Positions 27,346 through 35,566 of a stretch of DNA of 64,000 nucleotides are shown in pieces; the stretch's first letter is position 1, and the number at the start of each line of letters is the position of its first letter. The stretch spans positions 515,109 through 579,108 of the forward strand of contig JADKDK010000006.1 in the NCBI GenBank assembly GCA_016718385.1, written 5' to 3'. The notes under the pieces are model-generated. The model made no database searches, was not told the DNA's origin, and was given only the letters and a program-made list of their open reading frames with translations. The translations under genes and the position numbers were made by a program. This DNA comes from Gammaproteobacteria bacterium (GTDB lineage Bacteria; Pseudomonadota; Gammaproteobacteria; Pseudomonadales; UBA5518).

Positions 27346-28602
27346 TCAGCCGCGCACATGCCCGTCGCCCAGCACCACGTATTTCTGCGAGGTCAGCCCC
27401 TCGAGCCCGACCGGGCCGCGCGCGTGGATCTTGTCGGTGGAGATGCCGATCTCGGCGCCCAGGCCGTATTCGAAGCCGTCGGCGAAGCGCGTCGAGGCGT
27501 TGACCATCACCGAGGACGAATCCACCTCGCGCAGGAATCGCCGCGCGCGGCTGTAGTCCTCGGTCACGATCGCGTCGGTGTGCTGCGAGCCGTAGCGCGC
27601 GATGTGCTCCACCGCCTCGTCGAGGTCCGCGACGACGCGGATGGCGAGGATCGGCGCCAGATACTCGGTGGACCAGTCCTCCTCGGTCGCGCGCACGGCC
27701 TGTGGCAGCAGTTCGCAGCTGCGCGCGCAGCCGCGCAGTTCCACGCCGTGCTCCGCGTAGGCCGCGCCGAGCCGCGGCAGTATCGCCGCGGCCACCGGCG
27801 CCGCGACCAGCAGCGTCTCCATGGTGTTGCAGGTGCCGTAGCGCTGCGTCTTGGCGTTGAGCGCCACCGCGAAGGCCTTGTCGAGGTCGGCGCGGTCGTC
27901 GATGTAGACGTGGCAGATGCCGTCGAGGTGCTTCAGCACGGGGATGCGGGCGTCGGCCGAGATGCGTTCGATCAGGCCCTTGCCGCCGCGCGGAACGATC
28001 ACGTCGACGTGCTCCGGCATCGTGATCAGGTGGCCCACCGCGGCCCGGTCCGCGGTGGCGATCACCTGCAGCGCGCGCTCCGGCAGCCCGGCGGCGCGGA
28101 GCCCGCGGTGCATGCAGGCGGCGATCACGCGGTTCGAGGCGAGCGACTCCGAGCCGCCGCGCAGGATCGCCGCGTTGCCCGACTTGAGGCAGAGGCTCGC
28201 GGCGTCGGCGGTCACGTTCGGTCGCGACTCGTAGATGATGCCGACCACGCCGAGCGGCACGCGCATGCGCCCGACCTGGATGCCGCTCGGGCGGTAGGCG
28301 AGATCGGTGATCACGCCGACCGGGTCCGGCAGCGCGGCGACCTGCGAGAGCCCCTCGATCATCGCGTCGATGCGCGCGTCGGTGAGTTTCAGCCGGTCCA
28401 GCGCCGCGGCGTCCAGTCCCTGTCCGGCGGCGCGCGCCATGTCCTCGCCGTTGGCGGCGGCGAGCTCGGCGCGCGCGGCCGCGATGGCCGCGCCCGCCTC
28501 GTGCAGCGCCGCGTTCTTTGCCTGCGTCGTGGCGCGCGCCATCAGCCGCGAGGCGGCCCGCGCTTCCCGGCCGACCTCGGCCATGTAAGACCCGATATCC
28601 AT
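27346..28602 (-). CDS. proA: Gamma-glutamyl phosphate reductase ProA
   Basis: 418-residue aldehyde dehydrogenase-fold enzyme reducing gamma-glutamyl phosphate to the semialdehyde in proline synthesis. Visible landmarks: VPLGVVGIIYESRPNVTADAA, VIVPRGGKGLIERIS, the catalytic cysteine in YGTCNTMETLLVA and the C-terminal GPVGLEGLTSQKYVVLGDGHVRG. Start ATG at 28602 gives MDIGSYMAEVGREARAA; the frame upstream has no similarity. It heads the leftward nadD cluster and diverges from a DedA gene. Confidence 0.96.
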   Translation of the reverse strand: MDIGSYMAEVGREARAASRLMARATTQAKNAALHEAGAAIAAARAELAAANGEDMARAAGQGLDAAALDRLKLTDARIDAMIEGLSQVAALPDPVGVITDLAYRPSGIQVGRMRVPLGVVGIIYESRPNVTADAASLCLKSGNAAILRGGSESLASNRVIAACMHRGLRAAGLPERALQVIATADRAAVGHLITMPEHVDVIVPRGGKGLIERISADARIPVLKHLDGICHVYIDDRADLDKAFAVALNAKTQRYGTCNTMETLLVAAPVAAAILPRLGAAYAEHGVELRGCARSCELLPQAVRATEEDWSTEYLAPILAIRVVADLDEAVEHIARYGSQHTDAIVTEDYSRARRFLREVDSSSVMVNASTRFADGFEYGLGAEIGISTDKIHARGPVGLEGLTSQKYVVLGDGHVRG

Positions 28603-28748
28603 GCGATCTGCGGTTCCGGATGAGGGTGGTTTGCGCCTGCAGCGGCGCGAAGAGGTGGCATTATATCCGCGTCCCCCCGCCTGCCGCACCCGCCGCCCCG
28701 GCACGACGGCGGCGGGAGCGGCCCGACAGCCGAGGAATACCGCCACCG

Positions 28749-29393
28749 ATGCCCCTTCCCGACGCGAGCGCCGTGCAGTCCTGGCTCGAGCAGCACCCCG
28801 CCTGGGTGGCCGCCGTGATCGCGCTGGTCTCGTTCGTCGAATCCTTCGCGATCCTGGGCATCGCGGTGCCGGGCGTCGCGCTGCTCGGCGCAGCCGCCTT
28901 CGTGGCCGGCTCCGGCGCGCTCGGCCTGCCCGAATGCCTGCTCGCGGCCTTCCTGGGCGCCGTGGCGGGCGACGGCGTGAGCTTCCTGCTCGGGCGCATC
29001 TTCCACCAGGACATCAAGCGGGCGTGGCCGTTCCGCCACAATCCGGAGTGGATCGCCAACGGGGAGCGCTTCTTCGCGCGCTACGGCGCCGGCAGCGTCG
29101 CGATCGGCCGCTTCGTGGAGCCGATCCGGCCGGTCATCCCGCTGGTGGCGGGCATCCTCAACATGCCGGCGCGCGCCTTCTTTGCGATCAACGTGGCCTC
29201 GGCGCTCGGCTGGGCACCGGTGTACATCCTGCCCGGCTACCTGCTCGGCGCCGCCGTCGACACGCGCCTCGCCTCGCCGCGCCTGCTGCTCGCACTCGCC
29301 GTGGTCGCACTCGCCGCGGGCGGTGTCGTATTCTGGGCCCATCGCCGCTCGCGCAACGGCAGCAACCAGGGCCCCGGGAGGGCCGGCACATGA
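28749..29393 (+). CDS. DedA family membrane protein
   Basis: 214-residue polytopic inner-membrane protein of the DedA/SNARE-associated family; several members move undecaprenyl phosphate or other lipids across the membrane. The conserved LGIAVPGVALLGAAAFVAG, FLGAVAGDGVSFLLGR, and FFARYGAGSVAIGRFVEPIRPVIPLVAGILNMP (with the GRF-P-RP segment) are present. Four to five hydrophobic segments. The stop overlaps the start of the isomerase-like gene (ATGA). Confidence 0.88.
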   Translation: MPLPDASAVQSWLEQHPAWVAAVIALVSFVESFAILGIAVPGVALLGAAAFVAGSGALGLPECLLAAFLGAVAGDGVSFLLGRIFHQDIKRAWPFRHNPEWIANGERFFARYGAGSVAIGRFVEPIRPVIPLVAGILNMPARAFFAINVASALGWAPVYILPGYLLGAAVDTRLASPRLLLALAVVALAAGGVVFWAHRRSRNGSNQGPGRAGT

Positions 29394-30001
29394 AGCTGGA
29401 ATTCTTCTTCGACTGCTCGAGCCCCTGGACCTATCTCGCCTTCGAGGGCATCCAGCCGATCGCCGCGCGCCACGGCGTCGCGATCGACTGGCGCCCGATC
29501 CTGGTCGGCGGCGTGTTCAACGCGGTCAACCAGGAAGTCTACGCCGCGCGCGCGAACCCGAACCCGCGCCGCTTCGCCTACATGCAGAAGGACCTCGCCG
29601 ACTGGGCGCGCTACTACGGGCTGGAGATCGGCTGGCCCGCGGTGTTTCCGGTCAACAGCGTGCAGGCGATGCGCGGCGCGCTGGTGGCGCTCGACGAGGG
29701 CCGGCTCGTGCCCTATGCGCGCGCCGTGTTCCAGCGCTACTGGCGCGATCTCGCCGACATCTCGCAGCCCGACGTGGTGGCGCAGATCGCGGCGTCGGTC
29801 GGATTCGACGGGCCCGCATTCCTCGAGCGCATCGCGCAGCCGGCGCTCAAGGAGCGCCTGCGGCGCAACACCGAGGAACTCGTCGCGCGCGGCGGCTTCG
29901 GCACGCCGACGATGTTCGTCAACGGCACCGACATGTACTTCGGCAACGACCGGCTGCTGCTGCTGGAGCGGGCGATCGCGGCCGACGGGCCCCGGGCGTG
30001 A
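29390..30001 (+). CDS. 2-hydroxychromene-2-carboxylate isomerase family protein (DsbA/GST-kappa fold)
   Basis: 203-residue thioredoxin-fold protein of the HCCA isomerase/GST kappa family. The N-terminus KLEFFFDCSSPWTYLAFEGI carries the usual SPW-Y signature, and the C-terminal GGFGTPTMFVNGTDMYFGNDRL is diagnostic. In naphthalene catabolism HCCA isomerase acts with glutathione, but no other aromatic-degradation gene is nearby, so a catabolic role is unproven. It is coupled to the DedA gene by an ATGA overlap. Confidence 0.85.
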   Translation: MKLEFFFDCSSPWTYLAFEGIQPIAARHGVAIDWRPILVGGVFNAVNQEVYAARANPNPRRFAYMQKDLADWARYYGLEIGWPAVFPVNSVQAMRGALVALDEGRLVPYARAVFQRYWRDLADISQPDVVAQIAASVGFDGPAFLERIAQPALKERLRRNTEELVARGGFGTPTMFVNGTDMYFGNDRLLLLERAIAADGPRA

Positions 30002-30033
30002 AGACTACCGCGCAAGGCAGCGCCGGGCGCGCC

Positions 30034-30441
30034 CTACGCCTGCGCCCATAGCGCGGCGACTGCCGACGGGGTCTTGTAGTAGATGTCCATCTCCGCGATG
30101 CGGCCGTCGCGCACGCGATACAGTTCGACGACATCCACGACGACCGCCTCCCCGGTGCGCCTCGAGGTGATCCTGGAGACCAGGCGCACGACGATGGGGT
30201 TGCTCGCGTCGAGCACCTCGACCCGGTCGCTGCCCAGCTCCGCCACCGCGCCGATCCGGCCCATGAGTTCGCGGAAGCCGTCGATGCCGTGGTATTCGCC
30301 GCCGTAGGGCAGATCCGCCGGCTCGCGGATGACGACGTCCTCGGCCAGCATGCCGATGGCCTCGTCGAAGCGCCCCGACTCGATGAAACGGTAGAACTGG
30401 CGGATGGTGTCCGGACCGGCCGGTGACGGCGTCGCTCCCAT
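30034..30441 (-). CDS. SnoaL-like (NTF2 fold) protein
   Basis: 135-residue cone-shaped alpha+beta barrel protein: DTIRQFYRFIESGRFDEAIGMLAEDVVIREP, then HGIDGFRELMGRIGAV and VVDVVELYRVRDGRIAEMDIYY, the usual SnoaL/NTF2 pattern. Members include polyketide cyclases, dehydratases and ligand-binding proteins; nothing here decides among them. It converges with the HCCA isomerase gene (32 bases between stops). Confidence 0.78.
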   Translation of the reverse strand: MGATPSPAGPDTIRQFYRFIESGRFDEAIGMLAEDVVIREPADLPYGGEYHGIDGFRELMGRIGAVAELGSDRVEVLDASNPIVVRLVSRITSRRTGEAVVVDVVELYRVRDGRIAEMDIYYKTPSAVAALWAQA

Positions 30442-30890
30442 CGTCTGCTCCTCGCACGTCCTCGCTTTGGCGCCCGACCATAGCGAGCCGCCCCACGACT
30501 GTAAAATCGGTGCGGGTTATGGCAGCCATCGGCCGCATTTATGCGTGTTTGCGCGGCTTCCCGCGCGCCTTGCAGAGCGCAAGCGCAGGGTGTAGTGTGA
30601 AAACCGATAATTACAACGCAGGTCTCGATGCACGATGCCAAATCGGCGCCTGGACGAATGCGGACACGCGGCGGCGCATCGCGCGGTCGCGTCGAGGAGT
30701 ATCGCCGCTCCCGTCGACACGAACCCGAAACGATCGTTGCGGATGCAGACGCTTGCGGACCCCGACCTCACGCAGCCGCCGGCGTGGCACCCGTTCCACC
30801 GTGCGCGGGGCAGCGAGCGCCTGCCGACCGGATTCGCGCTCACATGAAGAAGATCCCGATAACCAGAAACGTGAAACACAGGGGGCACCC
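30442..30890. other. Non-coding gap before the TonB receptor
   Basis: About 450 bases without a supportable gene, lying between the divergent SnoaL-like and TonB-receptor genes. It contains a short perfect hairpin, GCGCGG-CTTC-CCGCGC (30551-30566), and a slightly AT-richer patch near 30595-30620 (GTGAAAACCGATAATTACAA) that could hold a promoter. I see no clear Fur box and no convincing -35/-10 pair. Short open frames here have no family features. Confidence 0.5.
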
Positions 30891-33353
30891 ATGAGCAGGC
30901 ACTTTTCCACGCGTGTTCTTGCAGCGGCAATCGCCGTCGGCCTGGCGCTGGAGGTGACGCCGGCCGCGGCGGCGCAGCTCGAAGAAGTCATCGTGACCGC
31001 GCGCAAGCGCGACGAATCGATCATGAAGGTACCGACGACCGCGACGGTGCTGTCCCAGGAGACCCTGGACCAATACGCCGTCGGCGACGTCAAGGGCATC
31101 GCCGACAAGGTGCCGGGCCTGAATTTCGGCTCCGGCGTGCTGGCGTCCGGCGTCCAGGTCTCGATGCGCGGTGTCGGCACGTCCACGAAGAACCCCGCGA
31201 TAGACCAGTCGGTGGCGCTGGTGGCCGACGGCATGCAGTTCACCCAGGGGCTTGCCTTCCAGGCGGCCAGCTTCGACATGGCCAACGTCCAGGTCCTGAA
31301 AGGACCGCAGGCGCTGTTCTTCGGCAAGGCGGCCCCGGCCGGCGTGATCGCGATCCGGACGGCGGATCCCATCGACAAGAACGAGGTCGTGCTGCGCGCC
31401 GGCTACGAGTTCGAAGCCGAGGAGGCGCTGGGCGAGGCGATCGTCTCGGGGCCGGTCACGGACACGCTCGGCCTGCGGCTGGCGGCGCAGTTTTCCGACA
31501 TGGACGGTTATTTCCGCAACGACGCCGTGCCGGGCCAGGCGGTTGTTCCCGCCTTCGGGAGCCTCGGGGCCGCGCCGGTCACCAAGAAGGACTTTCCGAA
31601 CAGGGATTCCCTGCTGCTCCGGGGAACGGCGCTCTGGAACCCGACCGAGAGCTTCAGCGCGCGCTTCAAGGTGAACTACAACGACGTCGAGACCAAGGGC
31701 TGGGGCGGGGAGCCGCAACTCGTCTCCTGCCCGCTCGGGACCAACTCGGCCTTTCACGCGCTCGGTGTCGACTGGATCGGCGGCGAGGACTGCAAGAAGG
31801 ACGACAAGCAGAAATACTCCTACATGGACCCGGCCGCCTATCCCGGTGTCCGCAACGGCGGCGTGCCCTACAGCGACCTCGAACAGTATTTCGGGTCGCT
31901 GGAACTGAACTACGATTTCGGCAACGATCTCACGCTGACCTCGGTCACGGGCTACTACGACGTCGACCAGTCGTCCCTCGTGAACCTCGGCATCACGACG
32001 GGGTTCGGTACCCCCATGGCCAACCAGGGCCATTTCGAGCGCAACGATTTCACGCAGGAATTGCGCCTGACGTCGAATTTCGACGGCGACCTGAACTTCA
32101 CGCTGGGCGGCTTTTACCAGACCGGGGAAACGGATTACCTGAGCTGACTGCCGTGGAACCAGACGATGCAGAAGCTGTCGCCGCGCTTCAACCTGGGTCA
32201 GGCCCTGACCTGGGCAGACAACGAAATGGATGCCGAGACGATCTCCGGTTTCGGGCAGGTGTTGTGGCAGATCACGCCGGATCTCGAACTGGGCCTCGGC
32301 GCGCGCTGGACCGCCGAGGATCGCGAACACAGCCAGATGGTGCGCACCATCACGCGTCCGGACAGGACCGTGGAGTGGCTGCCTGCACCGGTACCGAACC
32401 CGTTGGGCAACCCGGACCTCGGATCGGACAACTGGTCTCCCGAAGTCTCGTTGACCTGGACGGCGACGGAAAGCCTGACGGTCTTCGCCAACCTGAAGCA
32501 GGCCTACAAGTCCGGCTCCTTCGACCTCACGACGGCCAAGCCCGGCGAGGACTCGTCGTTCAAGGACGAGAAGGTGCAGGGCGGAGAACTCGGCCTCAAG
32601 AGTCGCTGGCTGGACGACACGCTCGCCTTCAATGCCTCGGGCTACTACTACAAGTACGACGACATGCAGGTCGAAAAGAACGTGTTCGACCCGGCCAACG
32701 GCGTGTTCGGCGTCAAGACGACGAACGCGGCGTCCGCCGAGGTCTATGGCGTCGACGTGGATGTCACCTATGTGCCGCCTGCGCTCGAGGGGCTGACGCT
32801 GTTCGGCGCGCTCAACTGGAACAAGGCCGAATACGAGGACTTTGCCGATGCCGATTGCTGGATCGGTCAGAGCCTCGCCCAGGGCTGCAACATCGATGTC
32901 GATGGCGACGGCAAAGGGGACTACCAGGATCTCGCGGGTGAGCCGCTGGTGCGCGCACCGGAATGGACCGCGAATTTCGGCTTCGATTATGCAACACCGG
33001 TGTTCGCCGACATGACGCTGCGCCTGGGCTCCAACACCCAGTACTCGGATTCCTACTCCGCATCGCCCACGAATTTCAAGGATGCGTACCAGGACTCCTA
33101 CGTGAAGACCAGCGCCAACATCGGCCTGGTCGGGGCGAACGACCGATGGGTGGTCGAGGTGATCGGGGACAATCTCACCGACGAAATCGTGTACGGCGCC
33201 TGCAACCCGCAGACGTACCGGGAAAACTACATCGTCGGCTCGACCACCGCCGGCACCGGTACCGCGAACGGCAAGTTGCCCGAGACCGCCTGCTTCGTCG
33301 AACGCGGGCGTTCGGTGTGGCTGCGCCTGACCTGGAACCTGGGCGGCGACTGA
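30891..33353 (+). pseudogene. TonB-dependent outer-membrane receptor interrupted by an in-frame TGA
   Basis: Signal peptide (residues 1-28), then QLEEVIVTARKRDESIMKVP, a plug domain with SMRGVGTSTKNPAIDQSVAL and FDMANVQVLKGPQALFFGKA, and a beta-barrel ending in GRSVWLRLTWNLGGD. The total of 820 codons is normal. A TGA at 32145-32147 (LS-TGA-LPWNQ) lies in frame, about halfway; sequence before and after is colinear receptor without a frame change. A single G-to-A change in a tryptophan codon, real or an error, would explain it. If translated from 30891 only the plug and part of the barrel are made. The ligand is unknown; a ferritin-like gene follows by 47 bases, suggesting iron. Confidence 0.85.
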
Positions 33354-33400
33354 GCCATCGGGGGGGCGCCGATCATCGCCCCTGCGGGCGGAGGTGAAAC

Positions 33401-33877
33401 ATGAAGACCGACATGCCCAACCGCGAGCCGATAATCGCCGCGCTGAACCGCATCCTCGAGCACGAGATGGCGGGAGTGGTTCGCTACACCCATTACTCCC
33501 TGATGGTGTTCGGCTTCAGCCGCATTCCCGTCGTGAACTGGTTCCGCAGCGCCGCCAGTGAAACGCTGGCGCATGCTGTCGCGGCGGGAGAGATGATCAC
33601 GCTGATCGGCGGGTATCCGTCGCTCGGCATCGGTCCGCTGCTGGAGACGCACCACCACGACCTGCGCGAGATGCTCAGGGAATCCATGGACTTCGAGATC
33701 CAGGGCGTCGACCTCTACAAGCAATTGCTGCGCCTGGCCGAAGACGCGGGCTCGATCACCATCGAGGAATACGCGCGGCAGAAGATCGCCGAGGAGGCGA
33801 TGCACATCGGGGACATCGACAAGATGCTGCGGCGGCCGGGCAACATCACCCAGGCGGTGAAGACCGAGGCGCCGTGA
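33401..33877 (+). CDS. Ferritin-like/bacterioferritin-type protein
   Basis: 158-residue four-helix bundle. Carboxylate-bridged diiron pattern: E20/E22 in LNRILEHEMAGVVRYTHYSL, ExxH in SETLAHAVAAGEM, a third helix glutamate in MDFEIQGVDLYKQLL and a final ExxH in AEEAMHIGDIDKML. It resembles bacterioferritins but is too divergent to claim haem binding. Strong Shine-Dalgarno GGAGGTGAAAC before the ATG. It probably stores or detoxifies iron and may be co-expressed with the upstream receptor. Confidence 0.8.
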   Translation: MKTDMPNREPIIAALNRILEHEMAGVVRYTHYSLMVFGFSRIPVVNWFRSAASETLAHAVAAGEMITLIGGYPSLGIGPLLETHHHDLREMLRESMDFEIQGVDLYKQLLRLAEDAGSITIEEYARQKIAEEAMHIGDIDKMLRRPGNITQAVKTEAP

Positions 33878-33965
33878 CGGCGTCGGCGTCCTGTCCCCGC
33901 GCGCCAGCCACCAGGCGCGCGCGGAGCTGATCATCACCGCCGTTCCCGGTGCAGGGCGCTCGGCC

Positions 33966-34223
33966 GTGGAGCTGGTGTTCTTCATGATCCTGCCGGCGCT
34001 CGGCAAGTACCTCGCCGGCGGCACCGCGATGATGGGCGTGATGGGCGAGTTGCTGCGCGACAGCCAGCTCGACAGCGCCGAGCTCAACCGCAGCATCGGC
34101 TTCCTGCGCAATCCGCTGGACCTGCCGGGCCTCGCGATCCTGCTGTCGACCGGGCCCGGGCGGTTGTGTGGAATTTTTGCCGAAATGAAACTCGCGCCGT
34201 CGTACGCAGTCCACCGAGGATAG
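33966..34223 (+). CDS. Small hypothetical open frame, doubtful
   Basis: The only open frame in the roughly 400-base gap between the ferritin-like and OmpA-lipoprotein genes. GTG start (33966) or ATG (33984) gives 79-85 residues, one moderately hydrophobic N-terminal stretch (ELVFFMILPALGKYLAGGTAMMG) and a tail LAILLSTGPGRLCGIFAEM. I do not recognise a family. The frame remains open upstream of the start, so it could be a decayed remnant of a longer protein, or non-coding promoter sequence for the lipoprotein gene. Confidence 0.25.
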   Translation: MELVFFMILPALGKYLAGGTAMMGVMGELLRDSQLDSAELNRSIGFLRNPLDLPGLAILLSTGPGRLCGIFAEMKLAPSYAVHRG

Positions 34224-34278
34224 CCGGGCCCTAACGTCCCGGCCGCCACGGCAGCCGCCCCCGCATCAGGAGATCGCG

Positions 34279-34941
34279 ATGAAGAAGTTGTGCAGCGTCC
34301 TCGTCATAGCCACCGTGTTGCCGCTCGGCGGCTGCGCCAACATGGACCAGACGCAGCGCGACACCGGCAAGGGCGCCGGCATCGGCGCCGCAGCGGGCGC
34401 GGTGCTCGGCGCCGCGATCGGCGGCTCGCGCGAGGGCGCCGCCACGGGCGCCGCCATCGGGGCCGTGGGCGGCGCGATCGCCGGCAACGTGTGGTCGAAG
34501 AAGATGCAGCGCCAGAAGGAGCAGATGGAAGCGGCAACGGCGGGCACCGGCGTCACGGTGTCGCAGACCGCGGACAACCGGCTGATGCTCGACATCCCGA
34601 GCGATATCTCCTTCGACACCAACCGCTACGCGATCAAGCCCGACTTCCGCGCGGTGCTGGACCAGTTCGCACGCGGCCTGCAGGAGAATGCCGCCACGCG
34701 CGTCACGATCATCGGGCACACCGACAGCACGGGCAGCGACGCGATCAACAACCCGCTGTCGATCAACCGCGCCGCGAGCACGCGCGATTACCTGGCGGCG
34801 CGCGGCGTCTCGATGAACCGCATCAGCATCGACGGCCGCGGTTCGCGCGAACCCGTCGCCAGCAACGACACCGCCGAGGGCCGCGCACGCAACCGCCGCG
34901 TGGAGATCTTCGTGGCCGAGCCCGAGTCCGGCGCGTACTGA
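34279..34941 (+). CDS. OmpA-family outer-membrane lipoprotein with glycine-zipper domain (YiaD-like)
   Basis: 220 residues. Signal peptide with lipobox LGGC (cysteine 19), a Gly/Ala-rich zipper (GAGIGAAAGAVLGAAIGG, about 32-70), then an OmpA C-terminal peptidoglycan-binding domain: DISFDTNRYAIKPDFRAVLDQ, VTIIGHTDSTGSDAINNPLS, NRISIDGRGSREPVASN and ARNRRVEIFV. It probably tethers the outer membrane to peptidoglycan. A single-gene unit; the ATG has AGGAGATC upstream. Confidence 0.92.
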   Translation: MKKLCSVLVIATVLPLGGCANMDQTQRDTGKGAGIGAAAGAVLGAAIGGSREGAATGAAIGAVGGAIAGNVWSKKMQRQKEQMEAATAGTGVTVSQTADNRLMLDIPSDISFDTNRYAIKPDFRAVLDQFARGLQENAATRVTIIGHTDSTGSDAINNPLSINRAASTRDYLAARGVSMNRISIDGRGSREPVASNDTAEGRARNRRVEIFVAEPESGAY

Positions 34942-34956
34942 GCGCCGGGCCCCGTC

Positions 34957-35559
34957 TCAGGAACTGCCCATCGCCTTGACCAGGCGGTCCAGGTAGGCGA
35001 GCCGCGCCAGCGGCTCGGATTCTCCGAGCACCGCGTAGCGGTCGCTTTCCTCGAGCGGCAGGTATTGCGCGAGCGCCCACGACAGGCTCGCGCTGTCGGC
35101 CCAGCTGCCGCTCACGCCGAGGCGCGCGAGCGCGGGATGCTCGGCTAGACCGCTCATGATGTCGTGCAGGAACAGGTGCTCGTCCGCCAGCGGCCCGCTC
35201 GCGGGCTCCGCCAGCCACTGCACCTCGCCCAGCAGCAGGCCGTTCGCCTGCACGCGGCTGTCCAGGATGCGGAAGCGGCGCGAGCCTTCCACCGTGATGC
35301 GCAGGCGCCCCGCGGGCAGCGCATCCCAGTCGACGATGCGCGCGAGCGTGCCGATCTCCGCGGTGGCGGGCGGCGTCGTCCCCTGCGCAATGATCACTTC
35401 GTGCCCGCTGGTGATGCGCACGATGCCGAAGCCCGAGTCGGTCTTCATGCAATGGCTCACGAGGTCGAGGTAGCGCGGCTCGAAGATCTGCAGCGGCAGG
35501 CGCCCGCCTGGCAGCAGCACGGCGCTCAGCGGGAACAGGGGCAGCTCTTCGGTATTCAT
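34957..35559 (-). CDS. LON substrate-binding domain protein
   Basis: 200-residue stand-alone LON N-terminal (PUA-like) domain: ELPLFPLSAVLLPGGRLPLQIFEPRYLDLVSHC and GTLARIVDWDALPAGRLRITVEGSRRFRI are signature. No ATPase or protease domain follows, so it is not Lon itself; such proteins are common in proteobacteria and their role is unknown. It starts 7 bases after the MMPL exporter stop on the same strand, implying an operon. Confidence 0.9.
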   Translation of the reverse strand: MNTEELPLFPLSAVLLPGGRLPLQIFEPRYLDLVSHCMKTDSGFGIVRITSGHEVIIAQGTTPPATAEIGTLARIVDWDALPAGRLRITVEGSRRFRILDSRVQANGLLLGEVQWLAEPASGPLADEHLFLHDIMSGLAEHPALARLGVSGSWADSASLSWALAQYLPLEESDRYAVLGESEPLARLAYLDRLVKAMGSS

Positions 35560-35566
35560 GCGTGCC

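Noticed and set aside
30628..30894. 88-codon open frame before the TonB receptor
   Set aside because: No Shine-Dalgarno, no domain, and overlapping frames of similar length in the same stretch; it looks like chance.
32145..32147. TGA as a selenocysteine codon
   Set aside because: No SECIS-like hairpin was evident immediately downstream and TonB receptors are not known selenoproteins; nonsense change or error is simpler.
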